Positions 56,019 through 64,000 of a DNA stretch of 64,000 nt are shown here, piece by piece (position 1 is the first letter of the stretch; every line of letters begins with the position of its first letter). The stretch is from assembly GCA_039925145.1 (NCBI GenBank), contig JBDSZL010000039.1:1-64000 (forward strand). The letters are read 5' to 3'. The notes under the pieces are model-generated. The model did no database searches. It was not told where the DNA came from and was given only the letters and a program-made list of their open reading frames with translations. A program made the position numbers and the translations under genes. The DNA is from JBDSZL01 sp039925145 (GTDB taxonomy: Bacteria; Acidobacteriota; Vicinamibacteria; Vicinamibacterales; SCN-69-37).

Positions 56019-58918
56019 TCGTAGTCTTCGGTCGGCGGGCAGGCGCAGATCAGATTGCGATCGCCATACGGGTTGTCGATGCGCGAGATCGGCGGCCAGA
56101 ATTTCTGCGCGCGCAGTTCGGCGACCGGATACACCGCCTGTTCCCGCGAGTAGGAGTGAGTCCACTCCGTCGCGGTGGCGTCGGCGGCCGGATGCGGCGC
56201 GTTCTTGAGCACGTTGTCGACGCGATCGGACCGTCCGTCGGCCACGGCCTGAATCTCTTCTCGAATCGAGATCATCGCGTGGCAGAAACGGTCGAGTTCC
56301 TCTTTGGGTTCGCTCTCCGTCGGCTCGACCATGAGGGTGCCTGGCACCGGAAACGACACAGTCGGCGCGTGGAAGCCATAATCCATCAGCCGTTTGGCGA
56401 CGTCTTGTTCGTCGATGCCCGTCTGCTGCTTGAACGGCCGCAGGTCGAAGATCAGTTCGTGCGCGACTCGTCCGCTCGCGCCGGCATACAGCACGGGGTA
56501 ATGTGGCTCGAGGCGCGACTTGAGGTAGTTGGCATTCAGCATCGCCATCGCTGTCGCCATCGTCATTCCCTGGGCGCCCAGCATGCAGATGTAGCCGTAC
56601 GAGATGAGCAGAATGCTGGCGCTGCCCCACGGCGCGGCAGAGACGGGGGCTATCGGCTGTGTGCCGCCCGTTTTCACGAGCGGATGGCCCGGGAGAAACC
56701 GTGCGAGATGCGCCGCGACGGCAATGGGCCCCATACCTGGACCGCCGCCGCCGTGTGGAATCGCAAACGTCTTGTGCAGGTTGAGGTGGCAGACGTCGGC
56801 GCCGATCGCCGCCGGGCTCGTCAGGCCGACCTGCGCGTTCATGTTCGCGCCGTCCATGTAGACCTGACCGCCATGCTCGTGCACGATGGCGCACACTTCC
56901 CGAATGCGCGACTCGAATACACCGTGTGTGCTGGGATAGGTCACCATCAGGCACGAGAGCCGGTCCCGATGCAGCTCGGCCTTGCGCGACAGATCGTCGA
57001 CGTCGATATTTCCCTGCGCGTCGCAGGCGACGATAACGACCGTCATGCCGGCCAGTGAGGCGCTGGCCGGGTTGGTCCCGTGCGCGGATTGCGGAATGAG
57101 CGCGATGTCTCGATGCGACTCGCCGCGGGACTGATGAAACGCTCGAATGACCAGCAGCCCCGCGAACTCGCCCTGGGCTCCGGAGTTGGGTTGCAGCGAC
57201 ACGGCCGGAAACCCCGTGATAGTCGCGAGCGCCGCTTCGAGCTCGGCGAAGATCTGCTGGTATCCGGCCGTCTGCTCCAGGGGGGCAAATGGATGCATCC
57301 GCGAGAACTCAGGCCACGTCACCGGCAGCATCTCGGCCGCGGCGTTGAGCTTCATGGTGCAGGATCCGAGTGGGATCATCGCGGTGTCGAGGCCGAGATC
57401 CTTGCGTTCGAGGTGGCGGACGTAGCGCATCATTTCTGTCTCGGAATGATGCGAGTTGAACACGGGGTGCGTCATGAACGTCGACGTTCGAGCGCCGACG
57501 TCGCCCAGCGCCTGCCGGTTGCCAGCGGTCTCGAGGCCTGCGGCCGCACTGCCCGCCGCGCAGACGGCGGCGATCGCAGCGAGATCGGACTCAGACACCG
57601 TTTCGTCGAGGGCGATCTGGATGACGCCGGGCGCCGGGTAGCGGAGATTAATCTGGTGGGTCGTCGCCGCGTCGCGCACGCGCGCAACGCGCCCCTCGTC
57701 GCCCTCGAGCCGCAGCGTGTCGAAGAATGCCGCGTTCGACTGGCGCCATCCGGCTGCGGTCAGTGACGCCGCGAGTCGCACCGCTTGATCGTGGACGCGG
57801 CTGGCAATGGCCTGCAGGCCGTGAGGACCGTGATACACGCCGTAGAAGGCCGCGATGTTGGCGAGCAGGGCCTGCGCCGTGCAGATGTTCGATGTGGCCT
57901 TCTCGCGGCGGATGTGCTGCTCGCGCGTCTGCAGGGCCATGCGGTAGGCACGCCGGCCGCGGCTGTCTACCGACACCCCGATGATTCGGCCAGGCGCCTG
58001 CCTGATGAACCGCTCGCGCGTGGCGAAGAACGCCGCATGCGGGCCGCCGTAGCCGAGCGGCACGCCAAATCGCTGGGCGCTTCCGACCACCACGTCGGCT
58101 CCCTGTCCACCGGGTGGGGTCGCGAGTGCAAGCGACAGCAGGTCCGTGCCGACGGCGACGAGCGCGCCTCGCTCGTGCGCACGGGCGATTGCGGGGCGTA
58201 GGTCTCGGAGAGCGCCGTGATCGTCAGGCGACTGGACGTAGACGCCGAACACGCCGTCGGCAAACGTGGCGGCCGACGCGTCGCCGAACTCGATTTCGAC
58301 ATCGAGAAGCCGAGCCCGGGCAACGAGGACGTCGCGAACCTGCGGGAAAATGCGCTCGTCGACAAAGAGCGTTCGATGCTCCGGCTGCTTGCGGAGTCGG
58401 AGCAGCAGCCCCACCGCTTCGGCCGCTGCCGTCGCTTCGTCGAGGAGCGAGGCGTTGGCCACCTCCATCCCCGTCAGCTCGCTGATCATCGTCTGAAAGT
58501 TCAGCAGCGACTCGAGGCGACCTTGCGCGATTTCCGCTTGATACGGCGTGTACGGCGTGTACCAGCCCGGATTCTCGAACACGTTTCTGAGAATCACGGC
58601 TGGTGTGATCGTGTCGTGATAGCCAAGGCCGATGTAGCTGCGGCACACGCGGTTCTTGCTGGCGATGCCGCGCAGCCGCTGATGAAAGGCGAACTCCGAT
58701 TCGGGCGGGGGCAAGGTCAGCGGCCCGACGCGCCAGATGTCGGCCGGGATGATCTCGTCCATCAGCGCTTCGAGGCTGGGCGAGCCAACCACCGCGAGCA
58801 TCTCGGCCAGATCCTCGGGCCGTGGGCCGATATGACGGCTCTCGAAGCTGTCGAGGGACGGGGCCGCCTTCGTGGCGGCCAGGAGACTACTTGACGAGGT
58901 CGTTGTAAGTGGCGGCAT
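56015..58918 (-). CDS. gcvP: Glycine dehydrogenase (decarboxylating), P-protein
   Basis: 967 residues, full-length one-chain type. Tandem aminotransferase-like halves; the N half has RHIGPRPEDLAEML and CRSYIGLGYHDTI, the C half the PLP-lysine site VCHLNLHKTFAIPHGGGGPGMGP and SVQPNSGAQGE-like LQPNSGAQGEFAG. It decarboxylates glycine and passes aminomethyl to the lipoyl group of GcvH. The ATG lies 32 bases inside gcvH; no later start is available, so the overlap is real unless a GTG-less initiation is used. The order T-H-P is normal. Confidence 0.96.
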   Translation of the reverse strand: MPPLTTTSSSSLLAATKAAPSLDSFESRHIGPRPEDLAEMLAVVGSPSLEALMDEIIPADIWRVGPLTLPPPESEFAFHQRLRGIASKNRVCRSYIGLGYHDTITPAVILRNVFENPGWYTPYTPYQAEIAQGRLESLLNFQTMISELTGMEVANASLLDEATAAAEAVGLLLRLRKQPEHRTLFVDERIFPQVRDVLVARARLLDVEIEFGDASAATFADGVFGVYVQSPDDHGALRDLRPAIARAHERGALVAVGTDLLSLALATPPGGQGADVVVGSAQRFGVPLGYGGPHAAFFATRERFIRQAPGRIIGVSVDSRGRRAYRMALQTREQHIRREKATSNICTAQALLANIAAFYGVYHGPHGLQAIASRVHDQAVRLAASLTAAGWRQSNAAFFDTLRLEGDEGRVARVRDAATTHQINLRYPAPGVIQIALDETVSESDLAAIAAVCAAGSAAAGLETAGNRQALGDVGARTSTFMTHPVFNSHHSETEMMRYVRHLERKDLGLDTAMIPLGSCTMKLNAAAEMLPVTWPEFSRMHPFAPLEQTAGYQQIFAELEAALATITGFPAVSLQPNSGAQGEFAGLLVIRAFHQSRGESHRDIALIPQSAHGTNPASASLAGMTVVIVACDAQGNIDVDDLSRKAELHRDRLSCLMVTYPSTHGVFESRIREVCAIVHEHGGQVYMDGANMNAQVGLTSPAAIGADVCHLNLHKTFAIPHGGGGPGMGPIAVAAHLARFLPGHPLVKTGGTQPIAPVSAAPWGSASILLISYGYICMLGAQGMTMATAMAMLNANYLKSRLEPHYPVLYAGASGRVAHELIFDLRPFKQQTGIDEQDVAKRLMDYGFHAPTVSFPVPGTLMVEPTESEPKEELDRFCHAMISIREEIQAVADGRSDRVDNVLKNAPHPAADATATEWTHSYSREQAVYPVAELRAQKFWPPISRIDNPYGDRNLICACPPTEDYE

Positions 58919-59261
58919 CGAGCAGCGAACTGGCCTCTTCGGGAGCGGCAGGCCGGAGCCGGATCATCCAGGTTTCGTGGGGCTTGGCATTGACGTACTC
59001 AGGATGCGCGCCGAGCGCATCGTTGACCGCGACGACCTCTCCTGACACGGGCGAGAACAACTCTGAGACGGCCTTCACCGATTCGATGGTGCCGAACACG
59101 TCGCCCTGTTTCATTTGCCGTCCCACGTCGGGCAAGTCGACGTAGACGACGTCTCCGAGTTGGCGCTGAGCAAAGTCGGTGATGCCCACGGCTGCCTCGG
59201 TGCCGTCGAGGCGAACCCATTCGTGGTCCTTGGTGTACTTGAGATCGGTCGGATACATCAC
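58887..59261 (-). CDS. gcvH: Glycine cleavage system H-protein
   Basis: 124 residues. Barrel-sandwich hybrid fold with TKDHEWVRLDG at the start and the lipoylation site Lys in GTIESVKAVSELFSPVSGEV. It carries the aminomethyl intermediate from P- to T-protein. It lies 17 bases downstream of gcvT and overlaps gcvP. Confidence 0.96.
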   Translation of the reverse strand: MMYPTDLKYTKDHEWVRLDGTEAAVGITDFAQRQLGDVVYVDLPDVGRQMKQGDVFGTIESVKAVSELFSPVSGEVVAVNDALGAHPEYVNAKPHETWMIRLRPAAPEEASSLLDAATYNDLVK

Positions 59262-59278
59262 TGGCTCCTCGGTGGTCC

Positions 59279-60412
59279 CTACGTCTGACGATGCGTGCCG
59301 CGGGGCCGCGCGTAAAAGGGCTCCGGCACGACGCGCGCCTGCGTGCGTCGGCCGCGAATGTCGATGACGAGCGGCGTGTCCACCGCCGTCATGCTGGCTG
59401 GGACCATCGCAAACCCGATGGCCTTCTTGACAAAAGGCGTCTGCGTCCCGCTCGTGACCACGCCGACGGGCTCGTCGCCTGACAGCACGGGATAGCCGTG
59501 ACGCGCGATGCCACGCTCGGTCATCTCGAATGCCACCAGTCCTCGGGCAACGCCGCCGGTCTGCTGTTGCTGCAACACGTCGCGACCGAGAAAATCGCCC
59601 TTGTTCCAGCCGATGAACCGCCCGAGGCCGGCTTCGAGTACCGTCACCTGATCGTCCATCTCGTTACCGTAAAGCCGCATGCACGCTTCGAGGCGGAGGG
59701 TGTCGCGCGCGCCCAGACCGCATGGCTTGATGCCGGCGTCCTGGCCTTCGTGCAGGAGTGCGTCCCAGAGCCGCTCCGCCTGACTCGGCGGTACGAAGAT
59801 CTCGAATCCGTCCTCGCCCGTGTAGCCAGTTCGCGACACCGTCACCCGCAGCCCGGCGACCTCGCCGGACGCAAACCAGTAGTACTTCATGGCGCCCAGG
59901 TCGATGGCCGTCAGCGTCTGCAGCACCGCGGCCGCCGCAGGTCCCTGAATCCCGACCAGCGCGTACCGGGAACTGGAGTTGACGACCGAGACGTCACCTC
60001 CCCGCGCCTTAGTCTGCGAGTCGATCCAAGTGTAGTCCTTCACGATGTTGGACGCGTTGACGACCAGCAGGTAATGGTCGTCGGCCATCCTGTACACCAG
60101 CACGTCGTCGACAAAGGTCCCGGAAGGAGTGGTGAGCGCCGAATATTGCGCCTGGCCGACTGATAAGCGCGAGGCGTCGTTGCTCGTGAGCCACTGAATG
60201 GCGCCGAGCGCGTCTGGGCCGGCCAGCTCGATTTCGCCCATGTGGCTGACATCGAACAGGCCGACGGCGCTCCGAACGGTCAAATGCTCGTCCGTGATCC
60301 CCGAGTACTCGACAGGCATATCCCAGCCGCCGAAGTCGACCATGCGAGCGCCCATCGCGCGATGTCGGGCGTTCAGTGGAGTTTTCTTGAGGGTCGACGT
60401 GCTCGAGGACAT
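59279..60412 (-). CDS. gcvT: Glycine cleavage system T-protein (aminomethyltransferase)
   Basis: 377 residues. Folate-binding GcvT fold with KKTPLNARHRAMGARMVDFGGWDMPVEY-type start, VSHMGEIELAGPDA, RTGYTGEDGFEIFVP and GLGARDTLRLEACMRLYG. It releases ammonia from the H-protein intermediate and forms 5,10-methylene-THF. First gene of gcvT-gcvH-gcvP-nnr-tsaE. No glycine riboswitch is evident in the 110 bases upstream. Confidence 0.96.
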   Translation of the reverse strand: MSSSTSTLKKTPLNARHRAMGARMVDFGGWDMPVEYSGITDEHLTVRSAVGLFDVSHMGEIELAGPDALGAIQWLTSNDASRLSVGQAQYSALTTPSGTFVDDVLVYRMADDHYLLVVNASNIVKDYTWIDSQTKARGGDVSVVNSSSRYALVGIQGPAAAAVLQTLTAIDLGAMKYYWFASGEVAGLRVTVSRTGYTGEDGFEIFVPPSQAERLWDALLHEGQDAGIKPCGLGARDTLRLEACMRLYGNEMDDQVTVLEAGLGRFIGWNKGDFLGRDVLQQQQTGGVARGLVAFEMTERGIARHGYPVLSGDEPVGVVTSGTQTPFVKKAIGFAMVPASMTAVDTPLVIDIRGRRTQARVVPEPFYARPRGTHRQT

Positions 60413-60459
60413 CGTGGAGTGCCCTCGAGCCGCCGATTGGCGGGGCGAATGGCCCCCAC

Positions 60460-60489
60460 AACGTACTATCGAGGTCCGAGACAGGTCAA
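60460..60489 (-). promoter_or_regulatory. Predicted promoter of the gcv operon
   Basis: Minus strand TTGACC (60489-60484), 18-bp spacer, TACGTT (60465-60460). The leader would be about 40 nt and contains a small hairpin (CCGCC/GGCGG, about 60431-60444). Confidence 0.4.
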
Positions 60490-60523
60490 GGACAGGCGCG
60501 TGGCCCCGACGGGAATTCCGCCG

Positions 60524-61504
60524 CTATGAGGCAGGTGCCTCGCTCAACATGCCCAGGGGCGGCGTTTCCTGGGGGGCGGGCACGAGCGCTTCCCGGGTCG
60601 TGCTGCCGTATTCGAGGTGGGATTGGAGCGTGTGATAGCTGATGTCGAGAACGTCACACGCTCTACGCTTGTTGCCGCGGCAACGTTCGAGCACGGACCG
60701 CACGTAGCGGCTGCTCCACCCACGCAGCGTGTCGTCACCCGCCATGTCCGCCAGGGGGGCACGCGTAGCGGCGCAGATGGCCTCTGGCAGTTCCGCCATC
60801 GTAATTTCCTCGCCTGGAGCGAGGGCAATTGCCCGCTCGAGGACTCGGGCCAGCTGCCGCACGTTGCCGGGCCAGTCGTATGCGTAGAGTGCCTGCCGCA
60901 CCGATGGATGCAGCGACATCGTCGAGGCATGACCATGCAGGCCCAGAAAGTGATTCACGAGCTCGGGGATGTCTTCTCTTCTCGCGCGGAGCGGGGGGAC
61001 GACGATTTCGACTCCCGACAGGCGGTAGAACAGGTCGGCGCGAAACCGCCCTGCGTCGACCATCTGGTGCAGCGAGCGATTGGTGGCAGCCACCACGCGC
61101 GTATCTATTCGAACGGGCGCCGCGCCGCCAACGCGCTCCACGGTCGTGTCTTGCAGGACCCGGAGCAGCTTGGCTTGGGAGGCGGGCGACAAGTCGCCCA
61201 CTTCGTCGAGGAAGAGCGTGCCGCGATCGGCCAGCTCGAACTTACCGCGCCGCCCTCGCACGCCGGTTGCCGTGCGTTCCTCGATGCCGAACAGCTCGGC
61301 CTCGACCAACGACTCGACCAGTGCGGCGCAATTGACAGCCACCAGCGGTCCACGACTGCGGGCGCCCTGCAGGTGCAGGGCCCGCGCCACCAACTCTTTA
61401 CCCGCCCCACTCTCTCCTTCGATCAAGACCGTGAAGGTGGTCCGCGCGACCCGCGAAATTCGCGTGCGCAGCTGCTGCATCACGTCGCTCTGCCCCACAA
61501 GCAT
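60524..61504 (-). CDS. AAA+ sigma-54-activator-like regulator with degenerate GAFTGA loop
   Basis: 326 residues from ATG 61504 (GGAG seven bases upstream; the GTG at 61510 is too close to it). There is no N-terminal sensing domain. The AAA+ core has Walker A EGESGAGKELVARALH (about 29-44), Walker B GTLFLDEVGDL and the R-finger region FRADLFYRLS. The L1 loop, normally GAFTGA, reads RTATGV (77-82). The C-terminal Fis-type helix-turn-helix is CRGNKRRACDVLDISYHTLQSHLE. Family activators contact sigma-54 through the GAFTGA loop, so this protein may bind differently or act on other holoenzymes. It precedes gcvT on the same strand, 111 bases away with a promoter between. Confidence 0.85.
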   Translation of the reverse strand: MLVGQSDVMQQLRTRISRVARTTFTVLIEGESGAGKELVARALHLQGARSRGPLVAVNCAALVESLVEAELFGIEERTATGVRGRRGKFELADRGTLFLDEVGDLSPASQAKLLRVLQDTTVERVGGAAPVRIDTRVVAATNRSLHQMVDAGRFRADLFYRLSGVEIVVPPLRARREDIPELVNHFLGLHGHASTMSLHPSVRQALYAYDWPGNVRQLARVLERAIALAPGEEITMAELPEAICAATRAPLADMAGDDTLRGWSSRYVRSVLERCRGNKRRACDVLDISYHTLQSHLEYGSTTREALVPAPQETPPLGMLSEAPAS

Positions 61505-61665
61505 TCGCACTCTCCCGCGCCGGATACATCAACACTCTTGCCACATCCGCGCGGCCTGATTTACCGGAGTGGAGATAGCGACGGTCTTCCGAGGCGGGTA
61601 GCTGCTTCCCGCCCGGTCGTTCTCCAGGCCAACCCTGCCTGTCGATGGGCCCGCGACTACCCGTC

Positions 61666-61800
61666 GACGTGGCGGTTCTGCGCGACTTGCTCGCGCGCAT
61701 CCACGCCTCAGCGGACCATGGGTACACGCCGGCGATTCACCTTTCCCTGCGCGAGGGGCACGCGGAGGGGGTGCGGCTGCTGCCCGACCACGGGCACGAT
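61666..61800 (+). pseudogene. Decayed fragment of an ankyrin-repeat gene
   Basis: The 135 bp closely resemble 63588-63728 inside the ankyrin gene: DVAVLRDLLARIHAS and YTPAIHLSLREGHAEGVRLL match DVAILRDLLARNPRL and YTPAIHFVVREGHAEAVRLL. Relative to the intact copy there is a one-base and a five-base deletion, which together restore the frame. The repeat's key positions are altered (e.g. LLPDHGHD for LLLDAGAD). No ribosome site or further repeats flank it. The remainder of 61505-61948 shows no other gene. Interpreted as a remnant of a duplicated locus. Confidence 0.7.
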
Positions 61801-61948
61801 CTCGGCGTGACATCGCCCCCCACGAGGCCCATAATCCGCTGGTCGGGCTCCGATCCGGGCCTAGTATTCGGAAGCATTACTTACTCATTAAGGTCTAGGT
61901 GACGGGTTGATTCGAGGAGGACAAAACGCAATCATCACCCGCAGTCTC

Positions 61949-63055
61949 GTGAAGGTGACCGTCCTGCTGCTGGCGTCGCTCCTTCTTGCGCGCACCGGCT
62001 TGCCGGCACAAGAACTAGGCCCCGGCATCGTGAAGGCTGGTAATGTCAGCGACTTGCCGATCCCGCTCTCGGGCGTGCAGGTCTACCTGCTAGGGGAGGT
62101 CCATGGCGCCCAGGAAAATGAAGAACTCCTGGCTCAGTTGGTCTCTCGTTTAGGGATGGACGTTGGCCTGCGGGATGTCGCGATCGAAGAGGACGGCACA
62201 TACGAGTTTGCCGCGCGTCGCTATGTCGAGCATCGTTCGGCGGAGCTTCCTCCGGAGCTCTGCCTGCGTCGGGGAATTTTCGACACGCTTCGGCAACTGA
62301 ACCAAGGACGCGCGGGGGACGCCTTGTTCCGCGTCCACTTGGTGGATATCGATTCTCCCGCCAACGCCATTCGCGCTCATCTGTTGGCGATCCAGGCCGA
62401 CATCCCGGGGTCACGTGAGATCCGTGTCCCGGCGGCCTCCGGCATCAGGAACGACGGGCTCGCGGCCGTCGGTGCACTACGGCGTCTCGCGACCGACGAT
62501 GTCGTGCTTGGCCAGTTGCGCACGATTGACCACTCCATTCGGGCATTGCAGCAGGGCCTGCAGGTGGGAGTGGGCCCGCCGTCTGGCAGTCCCTACCTCG
62601 AGGACCGCGAGCAGGCAATCGCCAGCAACATGCATGACCTGGTGCGGTCGGGGCGGGACCGGCCGGTTCTGGCGTTCTATGGTATCGACCACGTCGCCAA
62701 GCGGCTCCGCCACGACGGGGGACCGAACCGGGATACCGACTTCGCGCCCTTGGCGATGCGGTTGACGCACGCGGGCCTCAGAGTGTTCTCCATCGCGGCC
62801 TTTCCGTTGTCAGGCGCGACGAGGTGGCGTGGTCGCGAGCAGGACCTCCCGTGGTCGGCATCAGATGGATCACTTGCGAGCGGCGAAACGCTGGATCGTC
62901 TTCTCGCAGCCGCGGCCGGCGCACGTTACCTCTACGTGGATTCCTCCAGGCAGACCATCAACCTGCCGAGCCAGGACGTGAGCCGGTCGGGCGTCGATGC
63001 GTTCGTGCTGTTCCCGCGCGCCACGCCATTAAAGGACGGCTGCTTCCCCCGGTGA
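61949..63055 (+). CDS. Secreted protein with ChaN/EreA-like LGE-H-G fold, function unknown
   Basis: 368 residues from GTG 61949, which opens a signal peptide (KVTVLLLASLLLARTGLPAQ). The pattern VYLLGEVHGAQENEELL (Glu and His), VAIEEDGTYEF and, later, VLAFYGIDHVAKRL resembles the ChaN/TIKI/erythromycin-esterase superfamily, in which these acidic and His residues form the active or metal site. A precise family cannot be named. The frame is open from TTG 61907. A perfect GAGGAGG at 61914-61920 precedes no ATG, GTG or TTG at normal distance, so the true start is uncertain. It lies between the ankyrin remnant and the ankyrin gene. Confidence 0.65.
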   Translation: MKVTVLLLASLLLARTGLPAQELGPGIVKAGNVSDLPIPLSGVQVYLLGEVHGAQENEELLAQLVSRLGMDVGLRDVAIEEDGTYEFAARRYVEHRSAELPPELCLRRGIFDTLRQLNQGRAGDALFRVHLVDIDSPANAIRAHLLAIQADIPGSREIRVPAASGIRNDGLAAVGALRRLATDDVVLGQLRTIDHSIRALQQGLQVGVGPPSGSPYLEDREQAIASNMHDLVRSGRDRPVLAFYGIDHVAKRLRHDGGPNRDTDFAPLAMRLTHAGLRVFSIAAFPLSGATRWRGREQDLPWSASDGSLASGETLDRLLAAAAGARYLYVDSSRQTINLPSQDVSRSGVDAFVLFPRATPLKDGCFPR

Positions 63056-63163
63056 CGCTCAGCGCCGAGCGCCGCAGCCTGGTCATGCGACTCCACGGTG
63101 GCTTGGGCGGGTGTGCACTTTTTTTGCCGGAGTGGAGGGGGCGTGATGTAGCCCGGCGCCAGC

Positions 63164-63192
63164 TTGATCTCGTCCAATTGGCGCGCTAATCT
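63164..63192 (+). promoter_or_regulatory. Predicted promoter of the ankyrin gene
   Basis: TTGATC (63164-63169), 17-bp spacer, TAATCT (63187-63192); leader about 120 nt. Otherwise the 63056-63318 gap shows only a T run near 63119-63125 and no gene. Confidence 0.35.
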
Positions 63193-63318
63193 TGTCGCGC
63201 GCGTCAGGGCGCCATCGTCCGCCAAGGACTGAGTCCACCTGCTCTCGGACAATTTGACGTTCGACCTTCTTTCGGCCTGTTGGCGGACATCAGGCGTGTT
63301 TCGGAAGGAGGTCCGTCG

Positions 63319-64000
63319 TGACTCGTCATTTTCTGCCCGCGCGTCCCAACCTCGTTCAGCTCAAACGGCAGGCAAAAGAACGCCTCGAGCGTGAGCCCTC
63401 GCTTGGCCGTCTACGCGACGCGCAACGCGCGATCGCCGTCGACTACGGATTCGACTCCTGGGATGCGCTGCGACACCACGTCGAAGCGATCGCCGGAGCG
63501 CCATCACGCGCGATCATCAAGCCCGATGATCTCGATCCGGTGGAGGGGGAGGCCACGTGGACCACGCTGATCGCGGCGGTCGATGGAGACGTGGCGATCC
63601 TGCGCGACCTGCTTGCGCGCAACCCACGCCTCAGCGGCGCGGAGTATTGGTACACGCCAGCGATTCACTTCGTTGTGCGCGAGGGGCACGCCGAGGCGGT
63701 GCGGTTGCTGCTCGACGCGGGCGCGGATCCCGAGCGGAATGGGCTGTACGACGGCAGTCTGATCGCCATGGCAAACGACCGTGGCCACTCCCAGATCGCC
63801 CGACTGCTCGAAGAGGCACGCGATCGCCGGCATCGTATCGTCGCGGGATCGGACGATCATCCCGTGCACGCGGCCATCACCCGCAACGACATCGATGCGG
63901 TGCGCGCCCTGCTCGACGCCGATCCCACGCTTGTGAACGTGGGCAGCGAGTCGGGCGCGTCGCCGCTCCATCGCGCGGTCGGGCGAGGAATGTTCGACCT
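63319..64000 (+). CDS. Ankyrin-repeat protein (3' end outside the window)
   Basis: At least 227 residues, from GTG 63319 with a perfect AAGGAGG six bases upstream, running open to the window end. The N-terminal segment LPARPNLVQLKRQAKERLE...AIAVDYGFDSWDALRHHVE is a helical preface common to ankyrin proteins of soil Acidobacteriota (as I recall). Ankyrin repeats begin about residue 80: TTLIAAVDGDVAILRDLLARNP, YTPAIHFVVREGHAEAVRLLLDAGADPE, then HPVHAAITRNDIDAVRALLDADP and SPLHRAVGRG. Cytoplasmic, a protein-protein scaffold; partner unknown. No signal peptide. Confidence 0.88.

Noticed and set aside
60413..60523. Glycine riboswitch before gcvT
   Set aside because: The 110 bases hold a promoter and a small hairpin, but I find no glycine aptamer core or tandem layout, and the leader after the promoter is only about 40 nt.

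Overview
The window is a gene-dense, high-GC bacterial chromosome segment of ordinary housekeeping character, with no phage, insertion sequence, CRISPR array, rRNA or tRNA that I can see. Several traits together suggest an Acidobacteriota member, most likely of the Vicinamibacteria (inference): a very large Oar-type TonB-dependent receptor with an N-terminal carboxypeptidase-regulatory domain, a PTS phosphorelay without a permease beside hpf-hprK-rapZ, a fused LptF-LptG permease, a PilMNO-type II secretion hybrid with a cohesin-tailed secretin, and an ankyrin protein with a 'PARPNLVQLKRQAKE'-type N-terminus. The envelope is clearly diderm (Tol-Pal, Lpt, secretin, lipoproteins).

Layout. 1-4816 (+): tail of hpf, then hprK, rapZ, EIIA-Man, ptsH, ptsI and a cupin; these genes overlap tightly and form a regulatory PTS operon. 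4953-8717 (-): a lone TonB-dependent receptor with a clear terminator and promoter. 9212-14635 (-): ssb and the Tol-Pal operon tolQ-tolR-tolA/tonB-tolB-pal-cpoB. 14744-19905 (+): recN, miaB, a bifunctional-nuclease-family gene, then parA-parB from their own strong promoter. 20505-22856 (+): the lptF-lptG fusion. 22872-26748 (-): PHP metallohydrolase, metK and xerD. 26881-28876 (+): murQ and a serine hydrolase, probably a muropeptide-recycling pair.

28878-40149 (-) is one long operon. Read in transcription order it encodes an unknown lipoprotein, a lytic transglycosylase, GspF, GspE, PilM, PilN, PilO, a GspC/PilP-like protein, a secretin with a C-terminal cohesin-like domain and three pseudopilins. 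The last pseudopilin lacks Glu5 and carries a Gly/Pro-rich tail. 40221-42311 (+) is a divergent two-gene bacterial-microcompartment locus: a PduA-like shell hexamer and a CoA-acylating aldehyde dehydrogenase with a linker and a terminal EutQ-like cap. 42419-44068 (+) is a LysM lytic transglycosylase. 44099-46629 (-) holds a lactonase-like SMP-30 protein and two SDR dehydrogenases. 46899-54034 (+): comM-like ATPase, M23 peptidase, secA, guaB. 54016-60412 (-): gcvT-gcvH-gcvP-nnr-tsaE, preceded on the same strand by a short AAA+ activator with a degenerate GAFTGA loop. 61666-64000 (+): a decayed fragment of an ankyrin gene, a secreted ChaN/EreA-like protein and an ankyrin gene that runs off the window.

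Most likely places for something undescribed are the minimal microcompartment locus with its capped dehydrogenase, the cohesin-secretin/PilMNO/three-pseudopilin machine, and the GAFTGA-less regulator. Short G-rich heptamer repeats recur in three intergenic gaps, and predicted promoters follow one pattern (TTGAC[A/C], usually 17 bp, TAGAAT-like), which supports several start-codon choices. All domain calls are by eye from motifs; no database search was run.
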